The position numbers and the translations under genes are program-made. The notes under the pieces were generated by a model, which did no database searches, had not been told where the DNA came from, and worked only from the letters and a program-made list of their open reading frames with translations. Positions 9,160-10,377 of a stretch of 10,377 nt of DNA are shown piece after piece (the first letter of the stretch is position 1; each line of letters opens with the position of its first letter). The stretch covers positions 1 through 10,377 of the forward strand of contig NW_014011498.1 of the NCBI RefSeq assembly GCF_000611645.1, written 5' to 3'. The stretch comes from Monoraphidium neglectum. Lineage: Eukaryota; Chlorophyta; Chlorophyceae; Sphaeropleales; Selenastraceae.

Positions 9160-9226
9160 CCTGCTGCACAATGCGCGCAGATGTTCAGCACCAGCACTTG
9201 GCGGCGACACAGCTGTGATCACACAT
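8619..9226. other. Intergenic region: ATPG upstream side and gene 4 downstream side
   Basis: No coding exon is supported on either strand. The ATPG promoter should lie here, on the minus strand. I see only weak AT-rich spots, around 8684-8690 (GTATAC) and 8781-8800 (TTTTTAGC and AATTTTGC), and no convincing TATA box. The only strong structure is the CTG repeat at 9111-9157. Confidence 0.55.
9111..9157. repeat. (TGC/CTG)n triplet repeat, intergenic
   Basis: About 15 perfect units, followed by two interrupted ones (ttcctgctgc). It lies downstream of the probable poly(A) signal of the minus-strand gene at 9506 and upstream of ATPG, so it is not coding in any gene recognised here, despite giving poly-Leu or poly-Ala frames. 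Confidence 0.95.
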
Positions 9227-9231
9227 TTACA
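9227..9231 (-). terminator. TGTAA polyadenylation signal for the membrane-protein gene
   Basis: The plus strand reads TTACA (TGTAA on the transcript strand). It lies about 275 nt after the stop codon at 9508-9506, and is the expected algal poly(A) element at a normal distance. Confidence 0.6.
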
Positions 9232-9505
9232 CGTAGTGTTTATCTGTTAGCAGCCAGGCTCAATATTGAAAGGAACGGAGGCCGCTGTTAGAACCGAGTG
9301 CATAAGGACAAGCGGGTGCGTGGTGCGGGCTGCATGTTGCAGCAACCCAGCTCAACATGAGCGGCAAGGCGCGTGTACACAATGTGCAACATCAAAAACA
9401 CTGCGTCGTCCTATGCTAGGATGCAGGCAAAGCAAGCGCCTTGACCCTGCCAAACCTGCCCGTGGCAACGTCCCCCAAAGGGAGCGGCACCGCGCGGCCG
9501 CCCCA

Positions 9506-10377
9506 TCAGGGCCTCCACTGCTCCTCGCGCTCCCGCCGCCGCAGCAGCTCGTCGAACGCCCGCAGCTCCCTATCCGCCTCGCGCGCGGCGCGCGCGGCCT
9601 CGGCCTTCGCCTCCCGCTCGGCGGCCTCCGCAGCGTCCAGCCAGTCCTCACTGGCGCTGCGCTGCTGCCGCTGCTGCTGCTGCTGCTGCTGCCCGGCCGT
9701 CGTCTGGGCCGCCAGGCCCATGAGCGTGCTGATGCCGCCCCAGCCCAGGAGCAAGCCGCCGCCAACCGCCAGCTGCAAATCACAGGAGGGGGAGAGACGC
9801 CATCCTGAGTACAGACGCGGCCGCTGTCCCAAGGGCGCTCAGCTGCGAGTGCAGTCCGCGCGGCACATGCTTGTGGTCTGGCCAACAGTGAGGCGTCAGC
9901 AACAGCGGGTGCGTGGCCGACGGACATTCCCGCACACCAGGGGCTCACCAGTGCAAACGCCGCCAGAAGGTTTGGGAGCACGAACATCGCCGTCCCCACG
10001 GCGAACGACCCGAACGTTAGCGCCACGCCCAGGCCCGCAAACATGAGGAACGGGAACAGCATCGCTGTCATCGCGAACCCCGCCGTGGCGACGGTCGCGC
10101 CGACAGCGAGCGCGCCGAACGCGGCGGTGATGACGAGGGGCCCCATGAAGGCCGCGATGCCGAGGAAGGCGGCAGCGGGGAGGGCAAACTTCCAGACATC
10201 GCTCTCAGGGACCTCCACCTCGCGCTGCTGTATGCGCATGCGGTAGCGGCGCCCGCGACCGGCGCCGGTGCCGGCACCGTCGGAGGCGTCGTCACGCCAT
10301 GAAAAGTCGAAGTCGTCGCGGCGCGGGCGCCGGCTGGCGGCCGCGACGGCGGGACGTGCAGGCCTGCGCGCGTGCGG
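9506..10377 (-). CDS. Unrecognised membrane protein with hydrophobic core and charged helical tail, 5' partial
   Basis: I do not recognise the family. Exons are 10377-9949 (open to the window edge) and 9772-9506 (TGA 9508-9506), joined in phase 0 across a 176-nt intron (GTGAGC...TTGCAG), giving 231 visible residues. Residues 1-20 are Arg/Ala/Pro-rich, like the end of a plastid transit peptide. Residues 21-30 are DDFDFSWRDD, followed by a Gly/Arg linker and EVEVPESDVW. Residues about 64-165 are almost continuously hydrophobic and Gly/Ala-rich, including LPAAAFLGIAAFMGP, LFPFLMFAGLG and GGGLLLGWGG, enough for four or five membrane passes or hairpins. Then come seven Gln, RQQ and a charged Ala/Glu/Arg helix (about 183-228) ending EEQWRP. 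The open frame to the edge and two consistent exons make the gene real. Plastid location is an inference only. It is in tandem with ATPG, but a 1.1-kb distance argues against any tight link. Confidence 0.8.
9673..9693 (-). repeat. In-frame CAG run encoding seven glutamines
   Basis: CAG repeated seven times on the transcript strand, followed by CGG CAG CAG, codes for the Gln-rich hinge between the last membrane segment and the charged helix of the membrane protein. It is a coding microsatellite and may vary in length between strains. Confidence 0.85.

Overview
The window is nuclear DNA of a eukaryotic green alga, most likely a chlorophyte. It is GC-rich and its genes carry many short GT-AG introns. 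The genes include an axonemal central-pair protein and a nuclear-encoded subunit of the chloroplast ATP synthase. Three of the four genes have TGTAA, the usual algal polyadenylation signal, downstream of the stop. I cannot name the species. Nothing bacterial, viral or transposon-like stands out, and there is no CRISPR array or RNA gene that I can support.

Layout: (1) 16-3126, plus strand: the 3' eight exons of PF20/SPAG16, a seven-bladed WD40 protein of the flagellar central pair; its 5' part lies outside the window. Its introns hold a TGCTG-type pentanucleotide array, a long GT tract and a long AC tract. (2) 3127-3764: the shared 3' region of PF20 and the convergent SWEET gene. (3) 3765-6494, minus strand: a complete eight-exon SWEET (MtN3/saliva) sugar transporter of 391 residues with an unusually long cytosolic tail. 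Its probable promoter, with a clean TATA box, lies near 6838-6845. (4) 7710-8618, minus strand: a complete two-exon gene for chloroplast ATP synthase CFo subunit II (subunit b', ATPG), with transit peptide. (5) 8619-9505: an intergenic stretch with a CTG triplet repeat and the 3' end of the next gene. (6) 9506-10377, minus strand: the 3' two exons of an unrecognised, possibly plastid-targeted membrane protein with about 100 continuous hydrophobic residues, a glutamine run and a charged helical tail.

The four genes do not form an operon or a known pathway. They are ordinary neighbouring nuclear genes, three in tandem on the minus strand and one convergent with them. Every splice junction was inferred by eye from reading frame, GT-AG ends and family similarity. 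All three junction sets that can be tested by a complete CDS or a recognised family keep the frame: PF20 exons 2-8 total 855 nt, SWEET 1176 nt and ATPG 633 nt, each divisible by three. I see no previously undescribed system. The points most worth checking are the complementary intron repeats in PF20, the long SWEET tail and the unidentified membrane protein.
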